Below, in pieces: positions 1 through 6,255 of a stretch of DNA of 12,961 nt. The notes under the pieces were generated by a model. It was not told the DNA's origin. It saw nothing but the letters and a program-made list of their open reading frames with translations, and did not search any database. Position 1 is the stretch's first letter; every line of letters begins with the position of its first letter. A program made the translations under genes and the position numbers. This DNA is from a bacterium. GTDB taxonomy: Bacteria > Caldisericota > Caldisericia > B22-G15. The DNA lies in NCBI GenBank assembly GCA_012517755.1, contig JAAYUH010000102.1, forward strand, positions 1 to 12,961, written 5' to 3'.

Positions 1-486
1 GCACTTGATTCACAAGCAAAAAATGTTGAGACAAATTTGATTGTTTTAAGAGAAGCAACAAAAGAATATAATAATATTATTGAGCATACTCCAAATATAT
101 GGCCAGTTGTTGGGCCTATTATGTCTGATTATGGATGGAGATTACATCCAATTTATAGAAATTTAGAGTTTCATAAAGGTATGGATATTGATGCAGTTGA
201 GGGTACTCCTATTAGAGTTACAGCTTCTGGAGTTGTTACAAAAGTTGGATGGAATGGTGGTTATGGTTTAATGGTTGAAGTTTTTCATAGAGAAGGAGTT
301 TCTACAATTTATGCTCATTTATCAAAAATTTTAGTATCTGTTGGACAGGAGGTTGAAAAAGGAGAAATAATCGGTAATGTTGGAATGACAGGAGTTGCAA
401 CTGATCCACATGTTCACTATGAAGTAAGAATAAATGGTTCACCAGTTGATCCATCTACTTATCTCCCAGGTCTTGAGAATAGATGA
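1..486 (+). CDS. M23-family (LytM-type) metallopeptidase, 3' part of gene
   Basis: The frame is open from base 1 with no stop, so the gene begins upstream; an internal ATG at 37 is not convincing as a start because it has no SD. The visible ~160 residues form a peptidase M23 domain, a zinc endopeptidase that cuts peptidoglycan cross-bridges or a non-catalytic relative that activates amidases. Metal-site residues are present: His (codon 172-174) and Asp (184-186) in an HKGMD motif, and the HxH pair (409-411 and 415-417) in DPHVHYEV. A YAHLS segment with the usual additional His lies between them. All catalytic ligands are intact, so an active enzyme is likely. M23 proteins often carry an N-terminal signal and coiled coil, but that part is outside the window. 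It is followed by an independent promoter, so it is probably unrelated to the catabolic genes downstream. Confidence 0.9.
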   Translation, partial: ALDSQAKNVETNLIVLREATKEYNNIIEHTPNIWPVVGPIMSDYGWRLHPIYRNLEFHKGMDIDAVEGTPIRVTASGVVTKVGWNGGYGLMVEVFHREGVSTIYAHLSKILVSVGQEVEKGEIIGNVGMTGVATDPHVHYEVRINGSPVDPSTYLPGLENR

Positions 487-498
487 AATTTATAGTTA

Positions 499-528
499 TT
501 GAAAATTTCAAAAAATTGTTTTTATAAT
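499..528 (+). promoter_or_regulatory. sigma-A-type promoter for the permease, with palindrome over the -35
   Basis: TTGAAA (499-504) and a perfect TATAAT (523-528) are separated by 18 bp, which gives a start near 535 and a leader of about 100 nt before the permease ATG at 639. The -35 is embedded in a perfect dyad, TTGAAA-A-TTTCAA (499-511), that could be an operator for a DNA-binding repressor. This is read from the sequence only; AT-rich DNA makes chance matches common. Confidence 0.55.
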
Positions 529-562
529 TTAATATATTTCAAATCTTACTTAAATTAATTTA

Positions 563-608
563 AAAGGAGGTGATGATTTAAAAATTTATCAGATTATAAA
601 ATTTTAAA
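563..608 (+). promoter_or_regulatory. permease mRNA leader: orphan consensus SD, mini-ORF and AU-only hairpin
   Basis: A near-perfect anti-16S match, AAAGGAGGTGATGA, lies at 563-576, about 65 nt before the real start codon, and is followed only by an ATG-ATT-TAA mini-frame (573-581). Directly overlapping, 577-589 pairs with 596-608 (12 of 13 A-U pairs, 6-nt loop). The permease has its own SD (622-630), so the first one is surplus. It could be a ribosome standby or stalling site, a minimal leader peptide, or the remnant of a lost gene. The hairpin has no GC pairs and is unlikely to terminate transcription. Confidence 0.35.
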
Positions 609-638
609 ATTTATTTAGTTTAAAGGAGGGTTTTTGTT

Positions 639-2198
639 ATGGCTAATGAACAACAATCAGCACAACAAGCAGTAGGATGGGTAATTTACCCCATTGGAAG
701 TAAACCAAAATGGGGACTTGCATTTTTCTTAGGTTTCCAACATTTTTTAACAATGTTTGGAGCAACCATATCAATTCCACTTCTCGTAGGTGGAGCAATG
801 GGTTTTCCAGCAGACCAATTGGCAATTCTTGTAGCAACATGTTTTTTAGTCGGTGGAATAACAACTTGGTCACAGCAATTAATTGGTAACAAACTTCCAA
901 TAGTTCAGGGTGGAAGTTTTGCATTCCTTGGTCCAACTTTTGCAATAATTGGTATGGTTCAAGCACAGGGTGGTGGTTGGGAGATGTGTATCCAACATGT
1001 TGCTGGTGCAGTTATGTTTGCATCAATTTTTGAAATCATTTTAGGATATTCTGGAATAATGGGTAAAGTTAAAAAACTGATTGGACCTCTTTCAATAGGA
1101 CCAACAATTACAATGATAGGATTGGCTTTGTATGCGACAGGTGCACCTGCTATGGCAGGAAACTGGACAGTATCTCTAATAACTTTAATTTCATTGATTG
1201 TTTATTCTCAGGTATTTTCAAGAAAATCAAGATTTTTCCTTCTATTCCCTGTTATATCAGCAATTGCAACTGGATGGATAGCAGCAGCTATTGGAACTCT
1301 TGCTGGATGGATACCTGCTGGTAATGCTGCAAATTTAACTGAGGCATTCAAAAATATTGCAGCTGCACCATGGTTTACAGTCAAACCATACATTCCTTTT
1401 AAATGGGGATTTCCATCAAATGGAAGTATTCTTTTAGCAGGTTCATTTGGTATGCTTGCTGCATATCTTGCCTCAATGGTTGAATCAATTGGTGATTACC
1501 ATTCTTGTGCAAAAATGTCTGAGGGTCCTCCTCCAACAGAAAAAATGATTTCTTATGGTCTTGGAGCAGAAGGAGTTGGATGTCTTATTGCAGGACTTCT
1601 ACAATCTGGTGGTGGTTCAACATCATATTCAGAAAACATTGGTGCTATTGGATTAACAAGAGTTGCTTCACGTAGAGTTGTTAGAGCTGGTGCAGCTATT
1701 ATGATAGTATTACCATTAATTGGGAAATTATTCTCTGTTTTTGCATCACTCCCAGGACCAGTCGTTGGAGCAATGTATGTAGGATTATTTGGTTTAATTG
1801 CTGCAGTTGGATTGAACAACCTTCAATATGTTAACCTAAACAATTCAAGGAATCTATTTATTCTTGGTCTCTGCCTTTTTGGAGGTCTTTCATTTCCAAT
1901 AGCATTCAGTCCTATTCGTGATAATTTCTCTACGAAACTCGCACAGGTAGGTCCATCTGTTGGCACAGTTATTGGTCTTATTGTTTTCACTATTCTTTCG
2001 ACCCCAATGGCTATTGCAGCAATAACAGGTATTCTTCTTGATAACATACTTCCTGGTGCAACAAGAGAAGAAAGAGGTTTTGCATATTGGGAAAAAGAAG
2101 CAACTGAAGAAGCATGGCAAAAAGCAGAAGCTGAATGGGCGAAGATGAAAGAGGGAGAAGAAAGAAAACTTGCTGGCTTTGAGTCTTCTCAAAAATAG
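639..2198 (+). CDS. NCS2-family nucleobase (xanthine/uracil-type) permease
   Basis: A 519-residue polytopic inner-membrane protein of the nucleobase-ascorbate transporter (NAT/NCS2) family, importing a purine or pyrimidine base by cation symport. The hydrophobic segments between residues ~25 and ~470 fit the 14-helix fold. Family marks are QGGSFAFLGP (90-99), the conserved Glu282 in MVESIGDYHS, and the signature ENIGAIGLTR (332-341) after the QSGGGSTSYS stretch. In characterised members these two acidic positions bind the base. The last ~45 residues are a charged, Glu/Lys-rich cytoplasmic tail. The ATG is preceded by TAAAGGAGGG (621-630). Specificity cannot be read from the sequence; the XDH-family and AllFGH genes downstream favour a purine such as xanthine or hypoxanthine. 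The gene has its own promoter and terminator, so it is a separate transcription unit. Confidence 0.92.
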   Translation: MANEQQSAQQAVGWVIYPIGSKPKWGLAFFLGFQHFLTMFGATISIPLLVGGAMGFPADQLAILVATCFLVGGITTWSQQLIGNKLPIVQGGSFAFLGPTFAIIGMVQAQGGGWEMCIQHVAGAVMFASIFEIILGYSGIMGKVKKLIGPLSIGPTITMIGLALYATGAPAMAGNWTVSLITLISLIVYSQVFSRKSRFFLLFPVISAIATGWIAAAIGTLAGWIPAGNAANLTEAFKNIAAAPWFTVKPYIPFKWGFPSNGSILLAGSFGMLAAYLASMVESIGDYHSCAKMSEGPPPTEKMISYGLGAEGVGCLIAGLLQSGGGSTSYSENIGAIGLTRVASRRVVRAGAAIMIVLPLIGKLFSVFASLPGPVVGAMYVGLFGLIAAVGLNNLQYVNLNNSRNLFILGLCLFGGLSFPIAFSPIRDNFSTKLAQVGPSVGTVIGLIVFTILSTPMAIAAITGILLDNILPGATREERGFAYWEKEATEEAWQKAEAEWAKMKEGEERKLAGFESSQK

Positions 2199-2212
2199 AA
2201 GATAGTATTTTT

Positions 2213-2241
2213 AAAGGCAGGGAACCCACCCTGCCTTTTTT
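2213..2241 (+). terminator. rho-independent terminator after the permease gene
   Basis: AAAGGCAGGG (2213-2222) pairs perfectly with CCCTGCCTTT (2229-2238) around a 6-nt loop, followed by further T residues (2239-2241) and another T run after a single A. It lies 15 nt after the permease stop codon. Just before it is TAG-N4-TAG (2196-2205). Confidence 0.93.
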
Positions 2242-2258
2242 ATTTTTAGGAGAAGGTT

Positions 2259-2669
2259 TTGGATAAGAAAACAAAAAATATTTATACAATTTTGATTATT
2301 GTTTTTTCAGTTTTAACTGTTGTTTTTATTTTTACAGCAGGAACAGAAAAATCTATTTTCAGAAGATTTACAGATAATGCATTTATTGATATCATAGCAG
2401 CAATTATATGTGGTGCAGTTGTTATGTTTCTAAGTTTTTACAACTCTATGCTGACAGAGACAAAAGTTTTTGATGAGATAATTAGATTAAATTTAAAAAA
2501 AATAAGAAGTTTAAAAGAAAGAGGATGGAGCGATGAAAATATTGCAAAAGATTTGGCTAATGCAATGAATATAAAAAAAGGATTCAGATATAACTATGCA
2601 GTGAAAAGACTTGTTTTTCTTTTAAGTAAAATTGGAAAAATTGAGAGAGTAAATAAAGATGAAAAGTAG
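2259..2669 (+). CDS. small two-helix membrane protein, function unknown
   Basis: A 136-residue protein that I do not recognise. It has two predicted membrane segments (about residues 9-27 and 43-61) with a short basic loop between them, then a basic, amphipathic cytoplasmic tail of ~70 residues rich in Lys/Arg (LNLKKIRSLKERGWSDENI). The TTG start is chosen because AGGAGAAGG (2248-2256) sits at proper distance and the next in-frame Met is 53 codons downstream, inside the second helix. It begins only 17 nt after the permease terminator, and I see no convincing promoter of its own, so expression may depend on terminator readthrough. Its stop overlaps the next gene by 11 nt, so the two proteins are probably made together and may interact. 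Confidence 0.7.
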   Translation: MDKKTKNIYTILIIVFSVLTVVFIFTAGTEKSIFRRFTDNAFIDIIAAIICGAVVMFLSFYNSMLTETKVFDEIIRLNLKKIRSLKERGWSDENIAKDLANAMNIKKGFRYNYAVKRLVFLLSKIGKIERVNKDEK

Positions 2670-3132
2670 TTTTTATCTAATTTTTGCTGCCTTATTTTTA
2701 GCTTCAATGGTTTTTTATAACTGGTTTAAACAAAACAGTTTAAGAAAAGAGTTTAAAAAATTTGATAAAAATGATATTTTAATGTACACATATGGAGTTT
2801 ATTATTATGGAGTAGAATCAGAAAAGGGTAAAATACTAAATTCTCAAGGTCTAATGATTCTACTTAAAAATGGATTATATTATAAAGGCAGTTTAGATAA
2901 GAGACAACTTTTTATTCCAGAAGGTAAACTTTATTCTATAGTAGTAACAGATTTTCATAAAGGGGAATTAACTTATAAAGAATGTCTTGCATTCTATTTT
3001 GAAAATGAGAAGGGGGAGGTAGATAGAGCTGCATTTTCAATTCCACATCCTAAAGATTGGGTTGATAGAATAAGAGAAGTTTTAGCAAAAGATAAAAATA
3101 TTATAATTCACGAAGAACTTTTGGAGAAATAA
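2659..3132 (+). CDS. single-pass membrane-anchored protein with possible PH-like domain
   Basis: A 157-residue protein with an N-terminal signal anchor (about residues 3-22), then a soluble domain of ~130 residues. The central part alternates short beta-strand-like segments (GLMILLKNGLYYKG, QLFIPEGKLYSIVV, AFYFENEKG) and ends with a helix at DWVDRIREVLAK. This pattern resembles bacterial PH-like domains, in which a C-terminal helix caps the barrel, but that is inference from pattern, not from a specific motif. No catalytic residues are evident. The ATG lies within the end of the preceding gene (11-nt overlap, different frame) without a strong SD, which suggests translational coupling. No terminator follows before the hutP-like promoter. 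Confidence 0.65.
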   Translation: MKSSFYLIFAALFLASMVFYNWFKQNSLRKEFKKFDKNDILMYTYGVYYYGVESEKGKILNSQGLMILLKNGLYYKGSLDKRQLFIPEGKLYSIVVTDFHKGELTYKECLAFYFENEKGEVDRAAFSIPHPKDWVDRIREVLAKDKNIIIHEELLEK

Positions 3133-3142
3133 TTTTGAATTT

Positions 3143-3175
3143 ATTGTTGACATTTTAACAATTTTTATATAAAAT
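3143..3175 (+). promoter_or_regulatory. promoter of the hutP/all gene train with dyad over the -35
   Basis: TTGACA (3147-3152, consensus) and TAAAAT (3170-3175) are spaced by 17 bp, putting the transcript start near 3182, only ~27 nt before the hutP-like ATG. The -35 lies in an inverted repeat, ATTGTT (3143-3148) and AACAAT (3157-3162) with an 8-bp centre. This could be an operator, or a weak hairpin followed by five T residues. The promoter call rests on consensus match and position. Confidence 0.65.
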
Positions 3176-3204
3176 AAAATTATAAAAGGTTAAAAAGAGG
3201 AGAA

Positions 3205-3228
3205 GAGTATGGAGAATAAAGAGAGTAG
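3205..3228 (+). promoter_or_regulatory. possible HutP-type RNA site: four NAG triplets at 7-nt period over the start codon
   Basis: GAG (3205-3207), GAG (3212-3214), AAG (3219-3221) and TAG (3226-3228) are each separated by exactly four bases, and the array spans the ATG at 3209. HutP of Bacillus subtilis recognises three NAG triplets with 4-nt spacers, so this could be an autoregulatory site where the protein controls translation of its own message. The stretch is purine-rich (SD plus Glu/Lys codons), so some AG periodicity is expected by chance. Confidence 0.35.
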
Positions 3229-3658
3229 AGAAATTGAGTTTTGCTTGGATGTAAGCAGGATAGGGAAAGCTGCACTTCTTCTTTCAATGTCTTCTGATGA
3301 GGAAGAGAATGAAATTAAAAGAAAAATTATTGAAAAAACAAATTATAGAATTGGAGTTACAAGAGTAGCTGGTTTTGCTTCAGAAATAAGAAGAAAATTT
3401 GCACCTGCAATTCTTGGTGCAGCCCTAAACTGTAATGTGATTAACAAAACAACTTCAGAAGTTCATGCACTTCTTCATGCATCGTTAGAGGCTTTAAATT
3501 CAATAATTCAAAGTGAATCACTTGATTCATCTCTATCTTTAAAAGTTTCAGTTGTTTGTGATAATAAATGGATATGTGTTGGAATTTTCGGAGATTCAGC
3601 ATTTTATCCTATTACTAATCATGAAAAGAGCTCCTTAGGTATAATGCATATAAAATAA
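3209..3658 (+). CDS. hutP: HutP-family RNA-binding antiterminator
   Basis: A 149-residue protein, the length of B. subtilis HutP (148 aa), a hexameric RNA-binding protein that, with Mg2+ and L-histidine, prevents termination in the histidine-utilisation operon. Recalled family features align: RIGKAALLL near the N-terminus, SEVHALLHASLEAL (83-96) against HutP's ESHALYHATMEAL, and the C-terminal WICVGIFG...LGIMHI against HutP's WIAVSLYG...GINHI. The three metal-ligand histidines map to His86, His90 and His147. The position aligning with HutP Arg88, which I recall as a ligand contact, appears to be Gln101, so the co-effector may not be histidine. SD is AGAGGAGA (3196-3203). It heads the all/cyclase genes (14 nt to allH) and no hut genes are visible, so its target is probably this cluster. 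Confidence 0.85.
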   Translation: MENKESREIEFCLDVSRIGKAALLLSMSSDEEENEIKRKIIEKTNYRIGVTRVAGFASEIRRKFAPAILGAALNCNVINKTTSEVHALLHASLEALNSIIQSESLDSSLSLKVSVVCDNKWICVGIFGDSAFYPITNHEKSSLGIMHIK

Positions 3659-3672
3659 GAAAAGAGGTAGCT

Positions 3673-4533
3673 TTGAACAGTGAAATTAGAGATAAAAACT
3701 TATTAATGTCTTTTGGAGATAAGATATCTTCTGGTGAGTATATAATTCATTCAAGATTTAGAAATTCAATTAATTTTTATTATAAAGAAAAATTAATTAC
3801 TTTAGGAAATAAAAAAATAGGCTCAGGACCATCTAATATAATTTTTGAAAAAAATTTCTTTGATAATATAAAAAAGATTATTATTTTCGATAATTCATTT
3901 TATTTAGATAATGAAAAATTTACAATAGAAAAAGAGAAAATTTATTCATCTGATTTAATTATTTCTAATTTTGAGACCAATAGTTTTTATAAAAACCTTA
4001 AAGTTTTTGAGAGGTATTTAAAAATTTTTTCAAAAGATAGAGGCTTATTACCTGTAATTGATGAAAATATAGAAAATAATAAAAATTTTATTAATAATTT
4101 TACAAAAAGAATCTATGAGGGTATGAACTATCTTTTCAATATAGATTTGATTGAAGGAATAAGATTGATAAAAGGTGTGGGAGTTGGTTTAACTCCAAGT
4201 GGAGATGATTTTATTTCAGGTCTACTTACTGCATTGAAAGTTCTCGAGATAATAAATAAAGAAAATAATTCATATTTAAGAAAAATAATATATGATAATG
4301 CAAAAGGGGATAATTTAATTTCAAACAACTTTCTTTTTTATGCATCAGAGGGACTATTTTTTGAAAGAACAAAAAAATTAATTTTATCACTTTTTTATGG
4401 TAATGAGAGTGAGATTGTTGATTCAACACTATCGATACTTCAGATTGGTGAGACATCTGGGGTTGATTTTAGTACAGGTTTTTTAATAACACTCAAGAAA
4501 GGAGGATTATATGGCAGTAAAAGGTTTAATTAA
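3673..4533 (+). CDS. allH: AllH-type DUF2877 subunit of oxamate carbamoyltransferase-like complex
   Basis: A 286-residue DUF2877 protein. Family motifs are GVGLTPSGDD (170-179) and GETSGVDFSTGF (259-270), both Gly/Ser/Asp-rich and probably at an active or binding site. In E. coli the homologue (YlbF, AllH) works with FdrA (AllF) and YlbE (AllG) as a three-subunit oxamate carbamoyltransferase of anaerobic allantoin breakdown. The TTG start is chosen from AAAGAGG (3661-3667) at normal spacing and the lack of an upstream alternative; an internal ATG at residue 12 has no SD. The gene is markedly richer in A+T and in Asn/Lys/Ile codons than its neighbours, most of all in residues 1-150, which match the family less clearly. 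It overlaps the fdrA start by 23 nt, indicating coupled translation. Confidence 0.85.
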   Translation: MNSEIRDKNLLMSFGDKISSGEYIIHSRFRNSINFYYKEKLITLGNKKIGSGPSNIIFEKNFFDNIKKIIIFDNSFYLDNEKFTIEKEKIYSSDLIISNFETNSFYKNLKVFERYLKIFSKDRGLLPVIDENIENNKNFINNFTKRIYEGMNYLFNIDLIEGIRLIKGVGVGLTPSGDDFISGLLTALKVLEIINKENNSYLRKIIYDNAKGDNLISNNFLFYASEGLFFERTKKLILSLFYGNESEIVDSTLSILQIGETSGVDFSTGFLITLKKGGLYGSKRFN

Positions 4534-6067
4534 AAGTGGTGAATATTTTGATTCTGTTACTCTAATGCTTGTATCAAGGGATGCATCTTCTCTTCCAGGG
4601 GTAATAGACGCTGCTGTTGTTATGGGAACAAAAGAGAATAAATCTATTCTGGAATCATCTGGTATGTTGTTACCAGAGTTTAAAGATACAAAGGATTCTG
4701 ATCTTTTGATAGTTGTGAAAAGTGACGATGAAAAAGTTGCAGAGGAAAGTGTTAAAAAAATTGAGGAGATGCTTAAAAAGAGTAAACAGAGGACAATTGA
4801 AGGTGCAGAATTTTTACCAAAAAGTATAGAAGGAGCACTCCAAATTATGCCTGATGCAAATCTTGTTATTATATCTGTTGCAGGTAGATATGCTGCTGAT
4901 ATTGCAATGGATGCTTTGAAAAGAGGTCTCCATGTTATGATTTTTTCTGATAATGTTCCAAAAGAAAAGGCAATTGAAGTTAAAAAATATGGATATGAAC
5001 ATAACCTTCTCGTTATGGGACCAGATTGTGGAACTGCAATTATAAATGGAGCACCTCTTGGATTTGCAAATGTTGTAAATAGAGGAGAAATTGGAATTGT
5101 TTCTGCTGCTGGAACAGGTTTACAAGAGGTTAGTTGTATTATTTCAAATAATGGTGGTGGTATTTCACAAGGCATAGGAACTGGAGGAATTGATGTAAAA
5201 AAGGATTACGGAGCTTTATCGTTTCTTAAAGGGCTTGAAGCATTAAGAGATGATCCAGAAACAAAAATCATAGTTTTGGTTTCTAAACCACCTCATCCAG
5301 AAATTTTAGAGAAGATAGGAAAGTTAACCAAAGATATTAAAAAGCCAGTTGTTGGAATTTTGCTTGGTGCAGATAATGAAGTTGTTAAGTCTATTGGAGC
5401 AATTCCAGCAAAAAACTTGGAAGAGGGTGCTTTGCTTGCCTTGAGTTTATCAAAAGGAATTCCAGTTGAAAAATTTCAAAAAGAGTTAAAGGAGAAAGAA
5501 GAAGAAATTAAAAAGATGGCTGATGAATTATCTAAAAAACTAAAACCAGAACAGAAATATTTTAGAGGATTTTTCCAGGGTGGCACATTAACATATGAAA
5601 CACAAGTAATATTGAAAGATTTTATAGGACCTGTTAATTCTAATGCTCCACTTGATGAGAAATATAAATTGAAAGATTCCTGGAAAAGTGAAGGTCATAC
5701 AATAGTAGATTTAGGTGAAGATGAATTTACTGTTGGAAGACCTCATCCAATGATTGATTTTAGTTTAAGAAATAAAAGATTGATTGAAGAGAGTAAGTTT
5801 TCTGATGTTGCAATATTCTATCTTGATGTTGTTATTGGGTATGGTTCTAATATGACTCCAAAAGAAGAACTTGTTCCAGCAATTTTAGAAGCAAAGAAAA
5901 ATAGTAATGCAATTTTTATAGTAACAGTTTGCGGAACAGATAAAGATCCACAAAATAAAAAAGATTTAATTCAAGGACTTAAAGAAACTGGAGCTGTTGT
6001 TTTTGAATCAAATGCAAGCGCTTCAAAACTTGCGGGTTATATTTTAAAAAACATTGGAGGTAAATAA
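4511..6067 (+). CDS. fdrA: FdrA/AllF, acyl-CoA synthetase-like subunit (lacking the usual C-terminal segment)
   Basis: A 518-residue FdrA-family protein, related to succinyl-CoA synthetase alpha and the AllF subunit of E. coli oxamate carbamoyltransferase. Visible motifs: an N-terminal GLIKSGEYFDSVTLML; a Rossmann-like half with LVIISVAGRYAAD (118-130), MFISDN-type MIFSDNV (143-149) and MGPDCGT (169-175); AAGTGLQE (199-206); GTGGIDVKKDYGAL (223-236); a Lys/Glu-rich likely helical linker (323-345); and the second ligase-like half with VGRPHPMIDFSLRN (408-421) and DVVIGYGSN (439-447). The complex is expected to make carbamoyl phosphate by phosphorolysis of a carbamoyl compound. E. coli FdrA has about 555 residues and ends in a VINIGL...W.P.AGG segment that is missing here and is encoded by the following small ORF. 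SD is GGAGGA (4501-4506). Confidence 0.92.
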   Translation: MAVKGLIKSGEYFDSVTLMLVSRDASSLPGVIDAAVVMGTKENKSILESSGMLLPEFKDTKDSDLLIVVKSDDEKVAEESVKKIEEMLKKSKQRTIEGAEFLPKSIEGALQIMPDANLVIISVAGRYAADIAMDALKRGLHVMIFSDNVPKEKAIEVKKYGYEHNLLVMGPDCGTAIINGAPLGFANVVNRGEIGIVSAAGTGLQEVSCIISNNGGGISQGIGTGGIDVKKDYGALSFLKGLEALRDDPETKIIVLVSKPPHPEILEKIGKLTKDIKKPVVGILLGADNEVVKSIGAIPAKNLEEGALLALSLSKGIPVEKFQKELKEKEEEIKKMADELSKKLKPEQKYFRGFFQGGTLTYETQVILKDFIGPVNSNAPLDEKYKLKDSWKSEGHTIVDLGEDEFTVGRPHPMIDFSLRNKRLIEESKFSDVAIFYLDVVIGYGSNMTPKEELVPAILEAKKNSNAIFIVTVCGTDKDPQNKKDLIQGLKETGAVVFESNASASKLAGYILKNIGGK

Positions 6068-6246
6068 TGGCAATAGCTGATCTTTTTAAAAAAGAGCTAA
6101 AAGTTATAAATATTGGACTTCTCTCTTTTAAAGAGAGTCTTGATAAAGAAGGATTTAAAGCAATACAAGTTGATTGGAAACCTCCTGCAGGAGGAGATGA
6201 AGAAGCCCTTGAAGCCCTTAAAAAATTGATGAATATGAGTAAATAA
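6067..6246 (+). CDS. 59-aa ORF equal to the detached FdrA C-terminal segment
   Basis: Translation gives MAIADLFKKELKVINIGL followed by a segment containing VDWKPPAGGDEEA and ending ...LMNMSK. This matches, from memory, the last ~50 residues of E. coli FdrA (VINIGLRSF...YQWSPVAGG), so it is the usual FdrA C-terminus encoded as a separate gene. The ATG overlaps the fdrA stop by one base (TAATG, 6065-6069) and has its own SD, GGAGG (6056-6060), at a 6-nt spacing inside fdrA. It is thus a coupled separate cistron rather than a visible programmed frameshift. It is likely a small subunit completing FdrA. It is followed 9 nt later by the cyclase gene, with GGAGG in between. Confidence 0.85.
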   Translation: MAIADLFKKELKVINIGLLSFKESLDKEGFKAIQVDWKPPAGGDEEALEALKKLMNMSK

Positions 6247-6255
6247 GGAGGATAA

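Noticed and set aside
484..516. Possible terminator for the M23 gene (GAAATTT and AAATTTC with a 12-nt loop)
   Set aside because: Seven mostly A-T pairs with a large loop and no proper T tract directly after; it also overlaps the better-supported permease promoter.
2179..2208. TTGAGT-N18-TAGTAT as a promoter for the gene at 2259
   Set aside because: Poor match to both hexamers, and its transcript would begin inside the permease terminator.
1553..2289. Several - strand open frames opposite the permease and its 3' flank
   Set aside because: Low-complexity translations (Phe/Leu/Ser-rich) antisense to a well-supported NCS2 gene and its terminator; no recognisable motif.
4507..5175. Long open frame on the - strand opposite fdrA (222 codons)
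   Set aside because: It lies entirely antisense to the strongly conserved FdrA coding sequence, is Ser/Ile/Pro-rich as expected for a complement-strand shadow, and has no SD.
6065..6069. Programmed ribosomal frameshift joining fdrA and the 59-aa ORF
   Set aside because: No slippery heptamer directly before the stop; the small ORF has its own ATG and a well-spaced GGAGG, so coupled reinitiation is the simpler reading.
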